A stretch of DNA of 64,000 nt from Rhodocyclaceae bacterium. Its GTDB lineage: Bacteria > Pseudomonadota > Gammaproteobacteria > Burkholderiales > Rhodocyclaceae. Of this stretch, positions 41,944 through 53,088 are shown piece after piece; positions within the stretch are counted from its first letter, which is position 1, and each line of letters opens with the position of its first letter. A program made the translations under genes and the position numbers. The notes beneath the pieces were generated by a model. That model did not search any database. It had not been told where the DNA came from and saw only the letters and a list, made by a program, of their open reading frames with translations. Where the stretch lies: the NCBI GenBank assembly GCA_018262775.1, contig JADFDU010000055.1, positions 43,132-107,131 on the forward strand, written 5' to 3'.

Positions 41944-42108
41944 AAGACTTACAGTCCCGACTGAATTCCCCCCGCGCCACGGCTGTAAACCAGAAAATCT
42001 CCGCCGGCGCGGGAGCGGGTCCGGCTGCAAACCCCATACAACTCCGACCATTTCCCTCGAACTTTCGAAGTTCTCTATTCCGCTTCACCACCTCACCTCT
42101 GGGTTTAT

Positions 42109-43368
42109 ATGCATTTATCGGAGCTCAAGACTCTCCACGTCAGCGAATTGCTCGACATGGCGATCGCCAGCGAAATCGACGGTGCCAACCGCCTGCGCAA
42201 GCAGGAACTGATCTTCGCCCTTCTCAAGAATCGCGCCAAGAAAGGCGAGAATATCTTCGGCGAAGGCACACTGGAGGTGTTGCCTGACGGTTTCGGCTTC
42301 CTCCGTTCGCCGGATACTTCCTATCTGGCTGGCACGGACGACATCTACGTCTCCCCCTCGCAGATTCGCCGCTTCAACCTGCATACGGGCGACTCGATCG
42401 AAGGCGAAATCCGCACGCCGAAGGACGGTGAGCGCTACTTCGCGCTGGTCAAGGTGGACAAGGTCAACTACGAGCCGCCGGAGAATTCCAAGCACAAGAT
42501 CCTCTTTGAAAACCTGACGCCACTGCATCCGACCGAGGTCCTCAAACTGGAGCGGGAAATCAAGGCGGAAGAGAACATCACCTCGCGCGTCATCGATATG
42601 ATCGCGCCCATCGGTAAGGGCCAGCGCGGCCTGCTGGTGGCCAGCCCGAAGAGCGGCAAGACGGTGATGATGCAGCACATCGCCCACGCCATCGCCACCA
42701 ACCACCCCGACGTCGCGCTGATCGTCCTGCTCATTGACGAACGTCCCGAAGAAGTGACGGAAATGACGCGTTCGGTGAAGGGGGAGGTCGTCGCCTCGAC
42801 CTTCGACGAGCCGGCCTCGCGCCACGTGCAGGTCGCCGAAATGGTCATCGAGAAAGCCAAGCGCCTGGTCGAGCACAAGAAGGACGTGGTCATCCTGCTC
42901 GATTCGATCACCCGCTTGGCACGCGCCTACAACACCGTGGTGCCTGCCTCCGGCAAAGTGCTCACCGGCGGCGTGGATGCCAACGCCCTGCAAAAGCCCA
43001 AGCGCTTCTTCGGCGCTGCGCGCAACATCGAGGAAGGCGGCTCGCTCACCATCATCGCCACCGCCCTGATCGACACCGGCAGCCGCATGGACGACGTCAT
43101 CTACGAGGAGTTCAAGGGCACCGGCAACATGGAAATCCATCTCGAGCGGCGCATGGCGGAAAAGCGCGTCTATCCGGCCATCAACGTCAATCGTTCGGGC
43201 ACGCGCCGTGAGGAACTGCTGCTCAAGCCAGAAATCCTGCAGAAGGTCTGGGTGCTGCGCAAGCTCCTCTACAACATGGACGACCTCGAAGCGATGGAAT
43301 TCCTCCTCGACAAGATCCGTGCAACGAAGAACAACGCGGAGTTCTACGACGCCATGCGGCGCGGCTGA
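42109..43368 (+). CDS. rho: Transcription termination factor Rho
   Basis: A 419-residue hexameric RNA-dependent ATPase. The N-terminal helix bundle and cold-shock-like RNA-binding domain ([18 protein letters not shown]) lead to the RecA-like motor: P-loop [11 protein letters not shown], Walker [13 protein letters not shown], and the segment [15 protein letters not shown]. Length matches E. coli Rho (419). The leader of 165 bp contains a short perfect inverted repeat GAACTT-TCG-AAGTTC (42059-42073). Weak Shine-Dalgarno. Confidence 0.99.
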   Translation: MHLSELKTLHVSELLDMAIASEIDGANRLRKQELIFALLKNRAKKGENIFGEGTLEVLPDGFGFLRSPDTSYLAGTDDIYVSPSQIRRFNLHTGDSIEGEIRTPKDGERYFALVKVDKVNYEPPENSKHKILFENLTPLHPTEVLKLEREIKAEENITSRVIDMIAPIGKGQRGLLVASPKSGKTVMMQHIAHAIATNHPDVALIVLLIDERPEEVTEMTRSVKGEVVASTFDEPASRHVQVAEMVIEKAKRLVEHKKDVVILLDSITRLARAYNTVVPASGKVLTGGVDANALQKPKRFFGAARNIEEGGSLTIIATALIDTGSRMDDVIYEEFKGTGNMEIHLERRMAEKRVYPAINVNRSGTRREELLLKPEILQKVWVLRKLLYNMDDLEAMEFLLDKIRATKNNAEFYDAMRRG

Positions 43369-43481
43369 TGCCTGGGCTGGTACCTGTAGTTTCCTGTTTG
43401 CAAGCCTCCTGTTTTTCATGGATAATGCGCCATTTCCCCGGGCAGCCACATTCGCTGTCCGACTGCCAGCCGAGGACACCC

Positions 43482-43700
43482 ATGAAACCTGAAATTCATC
43501 CGAATTACGTCGAAATCGATGTCACCTGCAGTTGCGGCAACAAGTTCAAGACCCGCTCCACCCGCGGCAAGTCGCTGAACATTGAAGTCTGCTCCGATTG
43601 CCATCCGTTCTACACGGGCAAGCAGAAGATGGTCGACACGGCCGGCCGCGTCGAGCGCTTCCGCCAGAAATACGGCACGAAGAAACAGGCTGCCGTCTGA
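43482..43700 (+). CDS. rpmE: 50S ribosomal protein L31, zinc-binding form
   Basis: A 72-residue ribosomal protein. Four cysteines (TCSCGN and CSDCHP) form the zinc site of the C+ form, distinguishing it from the zinc-independent YkgM paralogue. Starts [14 protein letters not shown], with GAGGA upstream. Followed by a strong intrinsic terminator that closes the trxA-rho-rpmE stretch. Confidence 0.98.
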   Translation: MKPEIHPNYVEIDVTCSCGNKFKTRSTRGKSLNIEVCSDCHPFYTGKQKMVDTAGRVERFRQKYGTKKQAAV

Positions 43701-43720
43701 ACGGCTGGCAGGCACTGGAA

Positions 43721-43743
43721 AGGCAGCTTCGGCTGCCTTTTTT
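43721..43743 (+). terminator. Intrinsic terminator after rpmE
   Basis: AAGGCAGC (43721-43728), TTCG loop, GCTGCCTT (43733-43740), then TTT. A perfect 8-bp stem with a stable tetraloop and T-run. Confidence 0.9.
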
Positions 43744-43826
43744 GCTTTGTGGGAAAGCCTTTCTGTACAATCCCTCAGTCGGCATAACGCATGCGACGCG
43801 ATGCCGATGCGATGCGAACCTGACGA

Positions 43827-45470
43827 ATGATGCCCCTGCCGCGCCCGCCCATCACCTTTCCCATCACCCTCCCGCCACGCGGCGTCATGCTCGTCGCCTT
43901 CTGCTTCCTCTACCTCCTGCCCGGCCTCGTCGGCCATGACCCCTGGAAAGGCGACGACGCCACGCATTTCGGCGTGGTGTACTCCATGCTCGACGGCGGG
44001 CACTGGCTGCTGCCGCGCTTGGCGGGAGAAATCTGGCTGGATTCGCCCCCCTTCTACCACTGGGTAGCCGCCCTTCTGGCGAAAGTATTCGGTTTTCTGC
44101 TGCCCCTCCACGATGCCGCCCGCCTGGCCTCCGGCCTGTTTGCCGGCATCATGCTTGCAGGTGTGGCGGGGGCCGCCCGGCGCCTGGGCGGCAACGAGGC
44201 CGCACGTGGCGCGGTGCTGGTCGCCATCGGTTGCCTGGGGTTGCTGGTGCATGTTCACGAAGTCCAGCCTGCCACCGCCTTTCTCGCAGCCACCGCCACG
44301 CTTTATTACGGTCTGGCGCTGCTGGCGCAGCAGTCCCTGCGCGGCGGCGCCATCGTCGGTGCGGGGCTGGGCTTCGGCTTCCTGGCGGCCGGCCTGCCCG
44401 CGCTGATCACACTCGTACCACTGCTCGTGCTGCTGCCGCTGGTCTCGTCGCAGCTGCGCACGCGCAATGCGGCGCGCGGCATGCTTGTCGCACTGGCAGT
44501 CGCAGCGCCGCTGATCCTGTCCTGGCCTTTGGCGCTTTACTGGACCCACACTGCGGCCTTCGGCATCTGGTGGTCACGGGAGCTGGCCGAATTGGCAGTA
44601 AAGGTGACCGAAGTTCCACTCGCCGCATGGAGCTATCTCAAACTGTTGAGCTGGTTCGCCTGGCCGGCCCTGCCTCTGGCGCTGTGGACGCTCTGGAAAG
44701 AGCGGCGCCGGCTGCGCGAACCGCGCATTCTTATCCCCCTGTTTGCCTTCATTGTCCAGTTGGGCACACAAAGCGTGTTCCTGGAGCCACGCGGCATCAA
44801 TGTCCTGCCGCTGTTGCCGCCGCTGGTGCTGCTCGCCGCCCCGGCCACGCTGACTTTGCGGCGTGGCGCAGCCAATGCCTTCGACTGGTTCGGCATGATG
44901 ACCTTTACCCTCCTCGCCGGGCTCATCTGGCTGGGCTGGACGGCCATGGTCAGCGGCACGCCTTACCGCATTGCGCGTAACTTTGCCCGCATTGAGCCCG
45001 GTTTTATCGCCCAGTTCTCGTTGCCGGCCTTCGCCGCTTCGGTAGCACTCACGCTGGCCTGGCTCTGGCTCGTCTTTGGCAGTCCCCGCGCACCCCAGCG
45101 AGGAACGGTGCATTGGGCTGCGGGCGTGACGCTTTGCTGGGGTCTGATGATGGCGCTCTGGCTGCCCTGGATCGATCACGGCCGCAGCTACCGCCCCGTC
45201 GCGCTCTCCCTCAAGAATGCCCTGCCGGTCAACGCAGGGTGCATCGTCGGGCGCGGACTTTCCGATACGCATCGTGCCACCTTCCACTACTTCGCTGGCG
45301 TTGTCACCTTGCGCGAGGCTGGCCGGGGCGCGGCATCCTGCCGCCTCTTCCTGGCACAAGGAACGACGCAGAAGGAATTTTTGCCGACCGGCGGCGGCTG
45401 GCGCAAGATATGGGAAGACCATCGCCCTAATGACCGCAACGAACGTTTCCGTCTTTACATGAAGCCATGA
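43827..45470 (+). CDS. ArnT-like membrane glycosyltransferase (GT-C, family 39/83)
   Basis: A 547-residue polytopic membrane protein with about 11-12 predicted helices. The first periplasmic loop contains GHDPWKGDDATHFGVVY with the paired acidic residues of the PMT/ArnT fold and the nearby YHW motif, placing it among enzymes that use polyprenyl-phosphate-linked sugars to glycosylate lipid A, lipids or proteins. Acceptor unknown. Two adjacent ATGs (43827, 43830) make the exact start uncertain. Its TGA overlaps the pgi ATG by four bases. Confidence 0.82.
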   Translation: MMPLPRPPITFPITLPPRGVMLVAFCFLYLLPGLVGHDPWKGDDATHFGVVYSMLDGGHWLLPRLAGEIWLDSPPFYHWVAALLAKVFGFLLPLHDAARLASGLFAGIMLAGVAGAARRLGGNEAARGAVLVAIGCLGLLVHVHEVQPATAFLAATATLYYGLALLAQQSLRGGAIVGAGLGFGFLAAGLPALITLVPLLVLLPLVSSQLRTRNAARGMLVALAVAAPLILSWPLALYWTHTAAFGIWWSRELAELAVKVTEVPLAAWSYLKLLSWFAWPALPLALWTLWKERRRLREPRILIPLFAFIVQLGTQSVFLEPRGINVLPLLPPLVLLAAPATLTLRRGAANAFDWFGMMTFTLLAGLIWLGWTAMVSGTPYRIARNFARIEPGFIAQFSLPAFAASVALTLAWLWLVFGSPRAPQRGTVHWAAGVTLCWGLMMALWLPWIDHGRSYRPVALSLKNALPVNAGCIVGRGLSDTHRATFHYFAGVVTLREAGRGAASCRLFLAQGTTQKEFLPTGGGWRKIWEDHRPNDRNERFRLYMKP

Positions 45471-47077
45471 CACCTCTTACACGGACCTCTCAGTGGCAAG
45501 CCCTGTTAGCGCATCGTGACGCCCTGTCAGGACAGCATCTTAACGAACTCTTCGCCGCCGATCCGCAGCGCTACACACGGCTGTCGTGGCGCTGCGGCGA
45601 TCTGCTGGCCGATTTTTCCAAGCAGCGCCTCACCAACGAGACGCTCGCCCTCCTCGTCCAGCTCGCCGAGGCGCGCGACCTGGCCGGTTTCCTGCGCCGC
45701 ATGACCGCCGGCGAAGCCATCAACGCCACGGAGAACCGCGCCGCTCTGCACATCGCGCTGCGCGCCGAGAAACCCTACCGCGTTGCCGGCGAGGACGTGC
45801 TGCCCGGCATACGCGCCACCCGCGCGCGTATGCGCGCGCTGACTGACGCCATACGCTCCGGGGAATGGCGCGGCAGCAGCGGCGCGTCGATCAATGCCGT
45901 TGTCAACCTCGGCATTGGCGGCTCCGACCTAGGCCCGCGCATGGCCGTGCAGGCGCTTGGCGCGTACGCCGCCCCCAATCTTGCCGTGCGCTTCGTCGCG
46001 AATATCGACCCGGCAGAGGTCGCCGACACGGTGCGCGGCCTGGACCCGGCCCGCACGCTGTTCATCGTCTCCTCGAAAACGTTCACGACTCAGGAAACGC
46101 TGGCCAACGCCCACGCCGCCAAATCCTGGCTCGGCGGCGCCGATCCGTCACGGCATTTCATCGCCGTCAGCAACAACGTTGCCGCGGCGCAGGCCTTTGG
46201 CATCCCGGCCGGAAACTGCTTCGCCATGCCGGAATGGGTAGGCGGGCGCTTCTCGATGTGGTCGGCCATCGGCCTGCCACTCGCCTGCGCCATCGGCATG
46301 AGCGCTTTTGAGCAACTGCTCGCGGGCGCGCGCGAGATGGACGGGCATTTCCTCTCCGCCCCCTTAGCCGAAAACCTGCCCGTACTGATGGCGCTGGTTG
46401 GCCTGTGGAACATCGACTTCCTCGGCGCCGAATCGCTTGCCGTCATTCCCTACGCACACCGCCTCGGCCTGCTGCCAGCCTACCTGCAGCAACTGGAGAT
46501 GGAAAGCAACGGCAAGCGCGTCACGCTCGACGGCCAGGACGTCGGTTGTGCCACCGCGCCCATCCTCTGGGGCATGTCCGGCTCGGTCGGTCAGCACGCC
46601 TTCCACCAACTGTTCTACCAAGGCACGCGTCTGACGCCGATCGATTTCATCGTGCCGGTTGGCGACACCGGCGCGGAGCAGGAGGCACTCGTCGCCAATG
46701 CCCTGGCGCAGAGCGCCGCGGTCATGAAGGGTAAAACGGTCGAAGAGGCGACCCGCCAGCTGCTGGCCGCCGGAAAAACACCGGCGGAGGCAGCGCGCCT
46801 GGCGCCGCATCTCGCCTGCCCGGGCAATCAGCCCAGCACGACCCTGCTCACGCCAAAGCTCACGCCACACACGCTCGGCAGCCTGATCGCCCTCTATGAG
46901 CACAAGGTGGCGGTGCAGGGCTGCCTGTGGGGGGTGAACAGCTTCGACCAGTGGGGGGTGGAGTACGGCAAACAGATGGCACGCGAGATCCTGCCCAAGA
47001 TGCTCTCCGGCGAAGGCCAGTTCGACGCATCCACGACCGGCTTGTTGTCCGCCATCCGCGCGTGGCGAAAGGCGTGA
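45467..47077 (+). CDS. pgi: Glucose-6-phosphate isomerase
   Basis: A 536-residue enzyme interconverting glucose-6-phosphate and fructose-6-phosphate. SIS-domain sequence VGGRFSMWSAIGLP and the family signature GSVGQHAFHQLFYQG are present, as is the catalytic region GLLPAYLQQLEMESNGK. Translationally coupled to the glycosyltransferase upstream (ATGA). Its stop directly abuts the stop of convergent orn. Confidence 0.97.
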   Translation: MTPLTRTSQWQALLAHRDALSGQHLNELFAADPQRYTRLSWRCGDLLADFSKQRLTNETLALLVQLAEARDLAGFLRRMTAGEAINATENRAALHIALRAEKPYRVAGEDVLPGIRATRARMRALTDAIRSGEWRGSSGASINAVVNLGIGGSDLGPRMAVQALGAYAAPNLAVRFVANIDPAEVADTVRGLDPARTLFIVSSKTFTTQETLANAHAAKSWLGGADPSRHFIAVSNNVAAAQAFGIPAGNCFAMPEWVGGRFSMWSAIGLPLACAIGMSAFEQLLAGAREMDGHFLSAPLAENLPVLMALVGLWNIDFLGAESLAVIPYAHRLGLLPAYLQQLEMESNGKRVTLDGQDVGCATAPILWGMSGSVGQHAFHQLFYQGTRLTPIDFIVPVGDTGAEQEALVANALAQSAAVMKGKTVEEATRQLLAAGKTPAEAARLAPHLACPGNQPSTTLLTPKLTPHTLGSLIALYEHKVAVQGCLWGVNSFDQWGVEYGKQMAREILPKMLSGEGQFDASTTGLLSAIRAWRKA

Positions 47078-47623
47078 TTACATCTTGATGAAGTTGTCGC
47101 GGTAGTAGCGTAATTCCTCGATCGACTCATGGATGTCCGCCAGCGCCGTGTGCGCCCCCTTCTTCACCACGCCCTTGTAGACTTCCGGCTTCCAGCGCCG
47201 CGCCAGTTCCTTCAACGTGCTGACATCCAGGTTGCGGTAGTGGAAGTACGTCTCCAGGCCGGGCAGCCAGCGTGCCATGAAACGGCGATCCTGACAGATC
47301 GAGTTGCCGCACATCGGCGAGACGCGTTGCGGCACGTACTGGCGCATGAATTCGAGCATCTGCGCAGTCGCCACGATCTCGTCTGTGCGTGAGGCGCGCA
47401 CCTTGTCGATCAGGCCCGACTTGCCGTGGGTATTCTTGTTCCACTCGTCCATGGCATCGAGTACAGCATCGGGCTGGTGCACTACCACCACCGGTGATTC
47501 GGCCAGGATTGTCAGGACGCTGTCCGTCGCCACCATGGCGATCTCGATGACACGGTCGCGGTCGGGATCGAGACCGGTCATTTCCATGTCCAGCCAGATG
47601 AGGTTGTTGATGTCTTGTGCCAT
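47078..47623 (-). CDS. orn: Oligoribonuclease
   Basis: A 181-residue 3'-5' exoribonuclease that degrades di- to pentanucleotides and so finishes mRNA and cyclic-di-GMP (pGpG) turnover. The DEDDh motifs are present: [18 protein letters not shown], and [17 protein letters not shown] with the catalytic His and Asp. Convergent with pgi with zero bases between stops; divergent from the M48 protease. Confidence 0.97.
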   Translation of the reverse strand: MAQDINNLIWLDMEMTGLDPDRDRVIEIAMVATDSVLTILAESPVVVVHQPDAVLDAMDEWNKNTHGKSGLIDKVRASRTDEIVATAQMLEFMRQYVPQRVSPMCGNSICQDRRFMARWLPGLETYFHYRNLDVSTLKELARRWKPEVYKGVVKKGAHTALADIHESIEELRYYRDNFIKM

Positions 47624-47682
47624 AATTTCGCGAGAACTGGAAAGACTTCATTTTGTCACAGTTCATATTTCATGACTCTACG

Positions 47683-48924
47683 ATGGCCACTGCTTTCACT
47701 ACGCTCTTTCTCGCAGCACTGATCCTGACCACCCTGCTGCGCCTGTGGCTGGCACGGCGACACGCACGCCATGTCGCCGCACACCGAGACGCCGTGCCGG
47801 AGACCTTTCAGGAGACCATCTCGATAGAAGCCCACCAAAGGGCGGCTGACTATACCGTAGCCAAGGTGCACCTGGCCATGATCGAGGTCGTGGTCGGCGC
47901 GCTCTTCGTCCTGGCGCTCACTGTTGGCGGCGTCCTGCAAGACCTGCATGCGGCATGGACAGCACTCGGCCTCGACGGCCTGGCGCACGCCATGGCCTTC
48001 ATGACCGGCCTCGTCGTGCTGAGTTCGATCGTCGACCTGCCTTTCTCGCTCTACCGCACCTTCGCCATCGAGGCGCATTTCGGTTTCAACAAGATGACCG
48101 CGCGCCTGTTCATCGCCGACCTTGCCAAAGGCGCCCTGCTCGGCGTCGTCATCGGACTGCCGGTGCTGCTGGCGATACTCTGGCTGATGGAGCGCATGGG
48201 CTCGCATTGGTGGCTCTACGTCTGGCTGTTCTGGCTCGGCTTCAACCTGCTGGCGCTGCTCATCTATCCCACCGTGATCGCCCCGCTCTTCAACAAGTTC
48301 ACCCCCCTCGCCGATGCCTCCCTGAGGGAGCGCATCGAGGCCTTGATGGCGCGCTGCGGCTTTCGCGCCAGCGGCCTCTTCGTCATGGACGGCTCGAAAC
48401 GCTCGGCCCACGGCAACGCCTATTTCACCGGCTTCGGCCAGGCCAAGCGCATCGTTTTCTTCGATACCCTGCTGGAAAAGCTGGCCCCCGAGGAAATCGA
48501 AGCTGTGCTGGCGCACGAACTCGGCCATTACCGCCTGCGCCACGTCTGGAAGCGCATCGGCGTGCTGGCACTGACGAGCCTCGGCTTCCTCTGGCTGCTC
48601 GGCGTGCTCATCGAGGCGCCTTGGTTCTACGCGGGGCTGGGCATGACCTCGCACGGTACCGCGCCGGCGCTGGTGCTCTTCTCGCTAGTCGCCCCGGTAT
48701 TCACTTTCCCGCTGGCGCCGCTGATGAGCGCCTTCTCGCGCCGGCACGAATACGAGGCCGACGCCTATGCCGCGCAGCAGACCCGTGCCGGCGACCTCGT
48801 CGCTGCGCTGGTGAAGCTCTACCGCGACAATGCCGCGACGCTGACCCCCGACCCGCTGTACTCCACCTTCTACGATTCCCACCCGCCAGCGGCGGCGCGC
48901 ATCGCGCAGCTGAAGGCAGTCTGA
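47683..48924 (+). CDS. M48 family metalloprotease (Ste24/CAAX-protease-like)
   Basis: A 413-residue membrane zinc protease. Several helices (for example LFLAALILTTLLRLWLA; GVVIGLPVLLAILWLME; LLALLIYPTVIAPLF) precede the zinc motif HELGH in AVLAHELGHYRLRH; the third ligand is Glu in HEYEADAYAAQ. The family cleaves membrane or prenylated proteins and takes part in envelope quality control. The ATG at 47683 is chosen for the hydrophobic N-terminus; a TTG at 47653 would add ten residues. Confidence 0.9.
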   Translation: MATAFTTLFLAALILTTLLRLWLARRHARHVAAHRDAVPETFQETISIEAHQRAADYTVAKVHLAMIEVVVGALFVLALTVGGVLQDLHAAWTALGLDGLAHAMAFMTGLVVLSSIVDLPFSLYRTFAIEAHFGFNKMTARLFIADLAKGALLGVVIGLPVLLAILWLMERMGSHWWLYVWLFWLGFNLLALLIYPTVIAPLFNKFTPLADASLRERIEALMARCGFRASGLFVMDGSKRSAHGNAYFTGFGQAKRIVFFDTLLEKLAPEEIEAVLAHELGHYRLRHVWKRIGVLALTSLGFLWLLGVLIEAPWFYAGLGMTSHGTAPALVLFSLVAPVFTFPLAPLMSAFSRRHEYEADAYAAQQTRAGDLVAALVKLYRDNAATLTPDPLYSTFYDSHPPAAARIAQLKAV

Positions 48925-48926
48925 AC

Positions 48927-49286
48927 ATGCACACCGCCGTGTCGCAGAGACTGACTTTCAACGATCTGGCCGGCGGCACTTGCCAGCAACTCTCCGGAAC
49001 CGGTCATCGCCTCGATACGTCGCGGCTGGCCGAACTGCTGACGCTGCTGCCGGGCTGGGAAAGCGATGGCAAAACCATCGCCAAGCCTTTTCCCTTCGCT
49101 GACTACGAGGCAACGCTAGCCTTCGTCAACGCCGTCGCCTGCATTGCGCGCGCGCAGGATCACCACCCGGACATCACCTTCGGCTTCAACCGCTGCCGCA
49201 TCGCCTACACCACGCACTCCGCTGGCGGCATCTCCCTCAACGACCTCATCTGCGCGGCGAAGATCGAAGCGCTGCCCCGCCCTTGA
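48927..49286 (+). CDS. phhB: Pterin-4a-carbinolamine dehydratase
   Basis: A 119-residue protein; the segment ARAQDHHPDITFGFNRC carries the conserved catalytic HHPD. It recycles the pterin cofactor of phenylalanine hydroxylase, but is also found without the hydroxylase, where its role may be molybdopterin- or folate-related. Starts 2 bases after the protease stop and its TGA overlaps the TTG start of rsgA, so the three genes are one unit. Confidence 0.93.
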   Translation: MHTAVSQRLTFNDLAGGTCQQLSGTGHRLDTSRLAELLTLLPGWESDGKTIAKPFPFADYEATLAFVNAVACIARAQDHHPDITFGFNRCRIAYTTHSAGGISLNDLICAAKIEALPRP

Positions 49287-50152
49287 ACCAGGTCGGTACC
49301 GTCGTCGCCGCCTTCGGCCGGCAATATGAAATCGAGCTGGAAGATGGCAGCCTCGCCCGCTGCTACCCGCGCGGCAAGAAGAGCCATGTCGCCTGCGGCG
49401 ACCGCGTCACGGTGGAACTCTCCGCCCCGGACCACGGCGTCATCGCCGCCGTGGCGCCGCGCAGCACACTGCTCTACCGCAGCGATGCCTACCGCAGCAA
49501 ACTCTTCGCCGCCAACGCCACCCAGGCCGTCATCGTCGTCGCCGCCGAACCTGGATTCAGCGACGAACTGGTGACGCGCTGCATCGTCGCCGCCGAGCAG
49601 CAGCACATGCGCGTGGCGATCATCCTCAACAAGATCGACCTCGCCGACAAAGCCGAGGCGGCTCGGCGCCAGCTGGCGCCCTTTCACGCGCTCGGTTACC
49701 CTGTCGTCGAACTGTCGGCCACGACTGACGCCGAAGCCATTCGCCCGCTGCTCACCGGCCAGTGCAGCGTTCTGGTCGGACAAAGCGGTATGGGCAAGTC
49801 CACCCTCATCAACGCCCTGCTGCCGCACGCCCAGGCGGCCACGCGCGAGATCTCCGACGCCCTCGATTCAGGCAAGCACACCACCACCCACACACGACTC
49901 TACCGCCTCGACGCCGCCAGCAGCCTCATCGACAGCCCCGGCATGCAGGAATTCGGTCTCGCCCACCTGACGCGCGCCGAAATCGAACAGGGTTTCCGCG
50001 AATTCCATCCCTTCCTCGACAAATGCCGCTTCAGGGATTGCCGCCATGACCGCGAACCCGACTGCGCCCTGCGCGCCGCGGTGGCGGCCGGTCGCATCAG
50101 CGCACACCGGCTCGATCAGTTCCACGCTCTCTGCGCCGCCAGCGGCCAGTAG
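49283..50152 (+). CDS. rsgA: Ribosome small-subunit GTPase RsgA
   Basis: A 289-residue circularly permuted GTPase that checks late 30S assembly. An OB-fold N-terminus is followed by the permuted GTP motifs G4 LNKIDLAD, G1 GQSGMGKSTLIN and G3 DSPGMQEFG. The C-terminal zinc finger is CRFRDCRHDREPDC. A TTG at 49283 is the only start compatible with the full OB fold; it overlaps the phhB stop by four bases, so re-initiation is expected. Confidence 0.95.
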   Translation: MNQVGTVVAAFGRQYEIELEDGSLARCYPRGKKSHVACGDRVTVELSAPDHGVIAAVAPRSTLLYRSDAYRSKLFAANATQAVIVVAAEPGFSDELVTRCIVAAEQQHMRVAIILNKIDLADKAEAARRQLAPFHALGYPVVELSATTDAEAIRPLLTGQCSVLVGQSGMGKSTLINALLPHAQAATREISDALDSGKHTTTHTRLYRLDAASSLIDSPGMQEFGLAHLTRAEIEQGFREFHPFLDKCRFRDCRHDREPDCALRAAVAAGRISAHRLDQFHALCAASGQ

Positions 50153-50228
50153 TTCGGGAAAGTCAGTCCCCACAATACGGCGAAGAAACCGATACACTCG
50201 GCCATTCATGTAGAACTGACGAAGCCGC

Positions 50229-50843
50229 ATGGAAAACCTGCTCTACTGGGTCGGCCTGGCCGCCGTCGCGGTAAACGCCCTCACCGGCGTGCTCGATGCC
50301 GGCCGCAAGCACATGGACCTCGTCGGCGTGGTGATGGTGGGCAGCGCCACCGCGCTGGGCGGCGGCACGGTGCGCGACCTTCTGCTGGATCGCCCGGTGT
50401 TCTGGATCAGCGACCAGACCTATCTTCTCGTCGCGCTGGCGACGACCCTGGTCGTATTCTTCGCAGTACGCGGCCTGCGCTTGCCGCCGCGCCTGTTCCT
50501 GATTCCGGACGCGGTCGGCTTGGCGCTGTTCACCATTGTCGGCACCCAGGTCGCGCTTGAATGGAAGGCGCCCTGGCTGGCGGCCAGCCTGCTCGGCGTC
50601 ATCACCGGCGTGGTCGGCGGCGTGCTGCGCGACGTGCTGTGCAACGACGTGCCGCTGGTATTCGTGCGCGGCGAACTCTACGCCTCCGCCGCCTGGACCG
50701 GCGCGCTGGCGCTGATCGGCCTGCAGGCGCTCGACGTTTCCCCGGTCACGGCCGCGTGGAGCGCAATGGCGGTCGTCCTCGCACTGCGTTTCCTCGCGAT
50801 GGCCTTCCGCATCACTCTGCCCACCTATTCTGAGCGCCAATGA
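50229..50843 (+). CDS. Trimeric intracellular cation channel family protein (UPF0126/YicG)
   Basis: A 204-residue protein of about six to seven helices made of two homologous halves, each with a Gly-rich motif: GGGTVRDLLLDRP and GGVLRDVLCNDVP. Prokaryotic relatives form trimeric K+-conducting channels, but for UPF0126 proteins in bacteria physiological ions are not settled. Its TGA overlaps the start of the next gene (ATGA). Confidence 0.9.
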   Translation: MENLLYWVGLAAVAVNALTGVLDAGRKHMDLVGVVMVGSATALGGGTVRDLLLDRPVFWISDQTYLLVALATTLVVFFAVRGLRLPPRLFLIPDAVGLALFTIVGTQVALEWKAPWLAASLLGVITGVVGGVLRDVLCNDVPLVFVRGELYASAAWTGALALIGLQALDVSPVTAAWSAMAVVLALRFLAMAFRITLPTYSERQ

Positions 50844-51817
50844 CAATGATCGAAGAACGCCACCCCCTTGCCCCCGCTGCCGACAATCCCCTTTCCATAG
50901 GCGCCTGCCGTTCGATCACCGTGACCTCGGTCTCGGAAGTCGGCTGGTGGGACACGCCGCGCATGCTCGACGAGATGAAGGTCGGCGGTGGGCCAGCGGC
51001 CTGCCAGTGGGGCATCCGCTTCGACCCGGACAACGCCGCCGGCAGCTGCACGCTGATTGAGGTCGAGGGCCTGGATGGTGGAGCCCGGCGCATCCTGCTC
51101 GATGCCGGCTGGAATCCCGAGTACATGGCGGAGCGCTTCCGCGCCACCGGCGTCGACCGCCTATTGCAGGACGGTGAAATCGATTTCCTCTTTCTCAGCC
51201 ACGAGCATCTCGATCACCTGTGGGGCATCGAAGCCGTGCTGCGGCTCGCCCCGGAAATCCCCATCCTGGTGCCGGGCACCCTGCGCGAGGAAGGCATTGC
51301 CTGGCTGCGCGGCGGGGCATTCCCCGCTGCCGGCATCGCCAACCCCGTGCCGCATCGCGGGCCCATCGTGCGCATGCTGCCTGGCGGCGTACACAAGCTG
51401 ATGGACGGCGTCGCCTCGGTGACGTTCGATCTGCCGATCCTGCTCGACATCCGCGGTGAGCAATCGATTTACGCCAACGTGGCGGAGAAGGGCCTGGTCT
51501 GCATCACCGGCTGCTGTCACCAGGGCGTGCTCAACCTCGTCGACTTCGCGACGAATCACCTCGAGGCAGGCGGGCAAATCTTCGGCCTGTATGGCGGCCT
51601 GCACATCGCGCCCTTTGGGACGATGACGGAAGAGCAGGCTGACACCGTGCGCGCACTCGGCCGCTACGGCTTCCGCAAGATCGCCGCCAACCACTGCACC
51701 GGCAACGAGGCCGTAGCCTTGATGCACACGCTCGGCTACCCTGTGGTCGGCGGCAGCGGAAGTGCCGGCTCCACCGGTAACACCCATCTCGGCAACGGCG
51801 ACACCGTGCGGTTCTGA
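50840..51817 (+). CDS. Metallo-beta-lactamase-fold hydrolase (COG1237-like)
   Basis: A 325-residue MBL-fold protein. The metal-binding motif is LSHEHLDHLWG, with later ligands in ITGCCHQG and YGGLHIAPF. This pattern resembles the COG1237 branch, whose archaeal members make a dihydropterin derivative for tetrahydromethanopterin; in betaproteobacteria the substrate is not known. Translationally coupled to the channel gene. Closed by a hairpin that serves the convergent thiolase. Confidence 0.85.
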   Translation: MTMIEERHPLAPAADNPLSIGACRSITVTSVSEVGWWDTPRMLDEMKVGGGPAACQWGIRFDPDNAAGSCTLIEVEGLDGGARRILLDAGWNPEYMAERFRATGVDRLLQDGEIDFLFLSHEHLDHLWGIEAVLRLAPEIPILVPGTLREEGIAWLRGGAFPAAGIANPVPHRGPIVRMLPGGVHKLMDGVASVTFDLPILLDIRGEQSIYANVAEKGLVCITGCCHQGVLNLVDFATNHLEAGGQIFGLYGGLHIAPFGTMTEEQADTVRALGRYGFRKIAANHCTGNEAVALMHTLGYPVVGGSGSAGSTGNTHLGNGDTVRF

Positions 51818-51829
51818 CACTCAATGAAA

Positions 51830-51853
51830 AACGGGCCGGTCATCCGGCCCGTT
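51830..51853 (-). terminator. Terminator downstream of the thiolase gene
   Basis: AACGGGCCGG (51830-51839) and CCGGCCCGTT (51844-51853) form a 10-bp perfect stem with a 4-nt loop. In the minus direction TTTTT follows at once, so it terminates the thiolase transcript 25 bp past its stop. On the plus strand no T-run follows. Confidence 0.85.
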
Positions 51854-51878
51854 CGATCCGTCTTTCAGCAAAAAAGCG

Positions 51879-53066
<1,188 letters not shown>

Positions 53067-53088
53067 TTCTTTAACTCCTGATAGGAAA

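Noticed and set aside
42115..43479. 454-codon minus-strand frame opposite rho
   Set aside because: Shadow of rho, with no ribosome site or domain.
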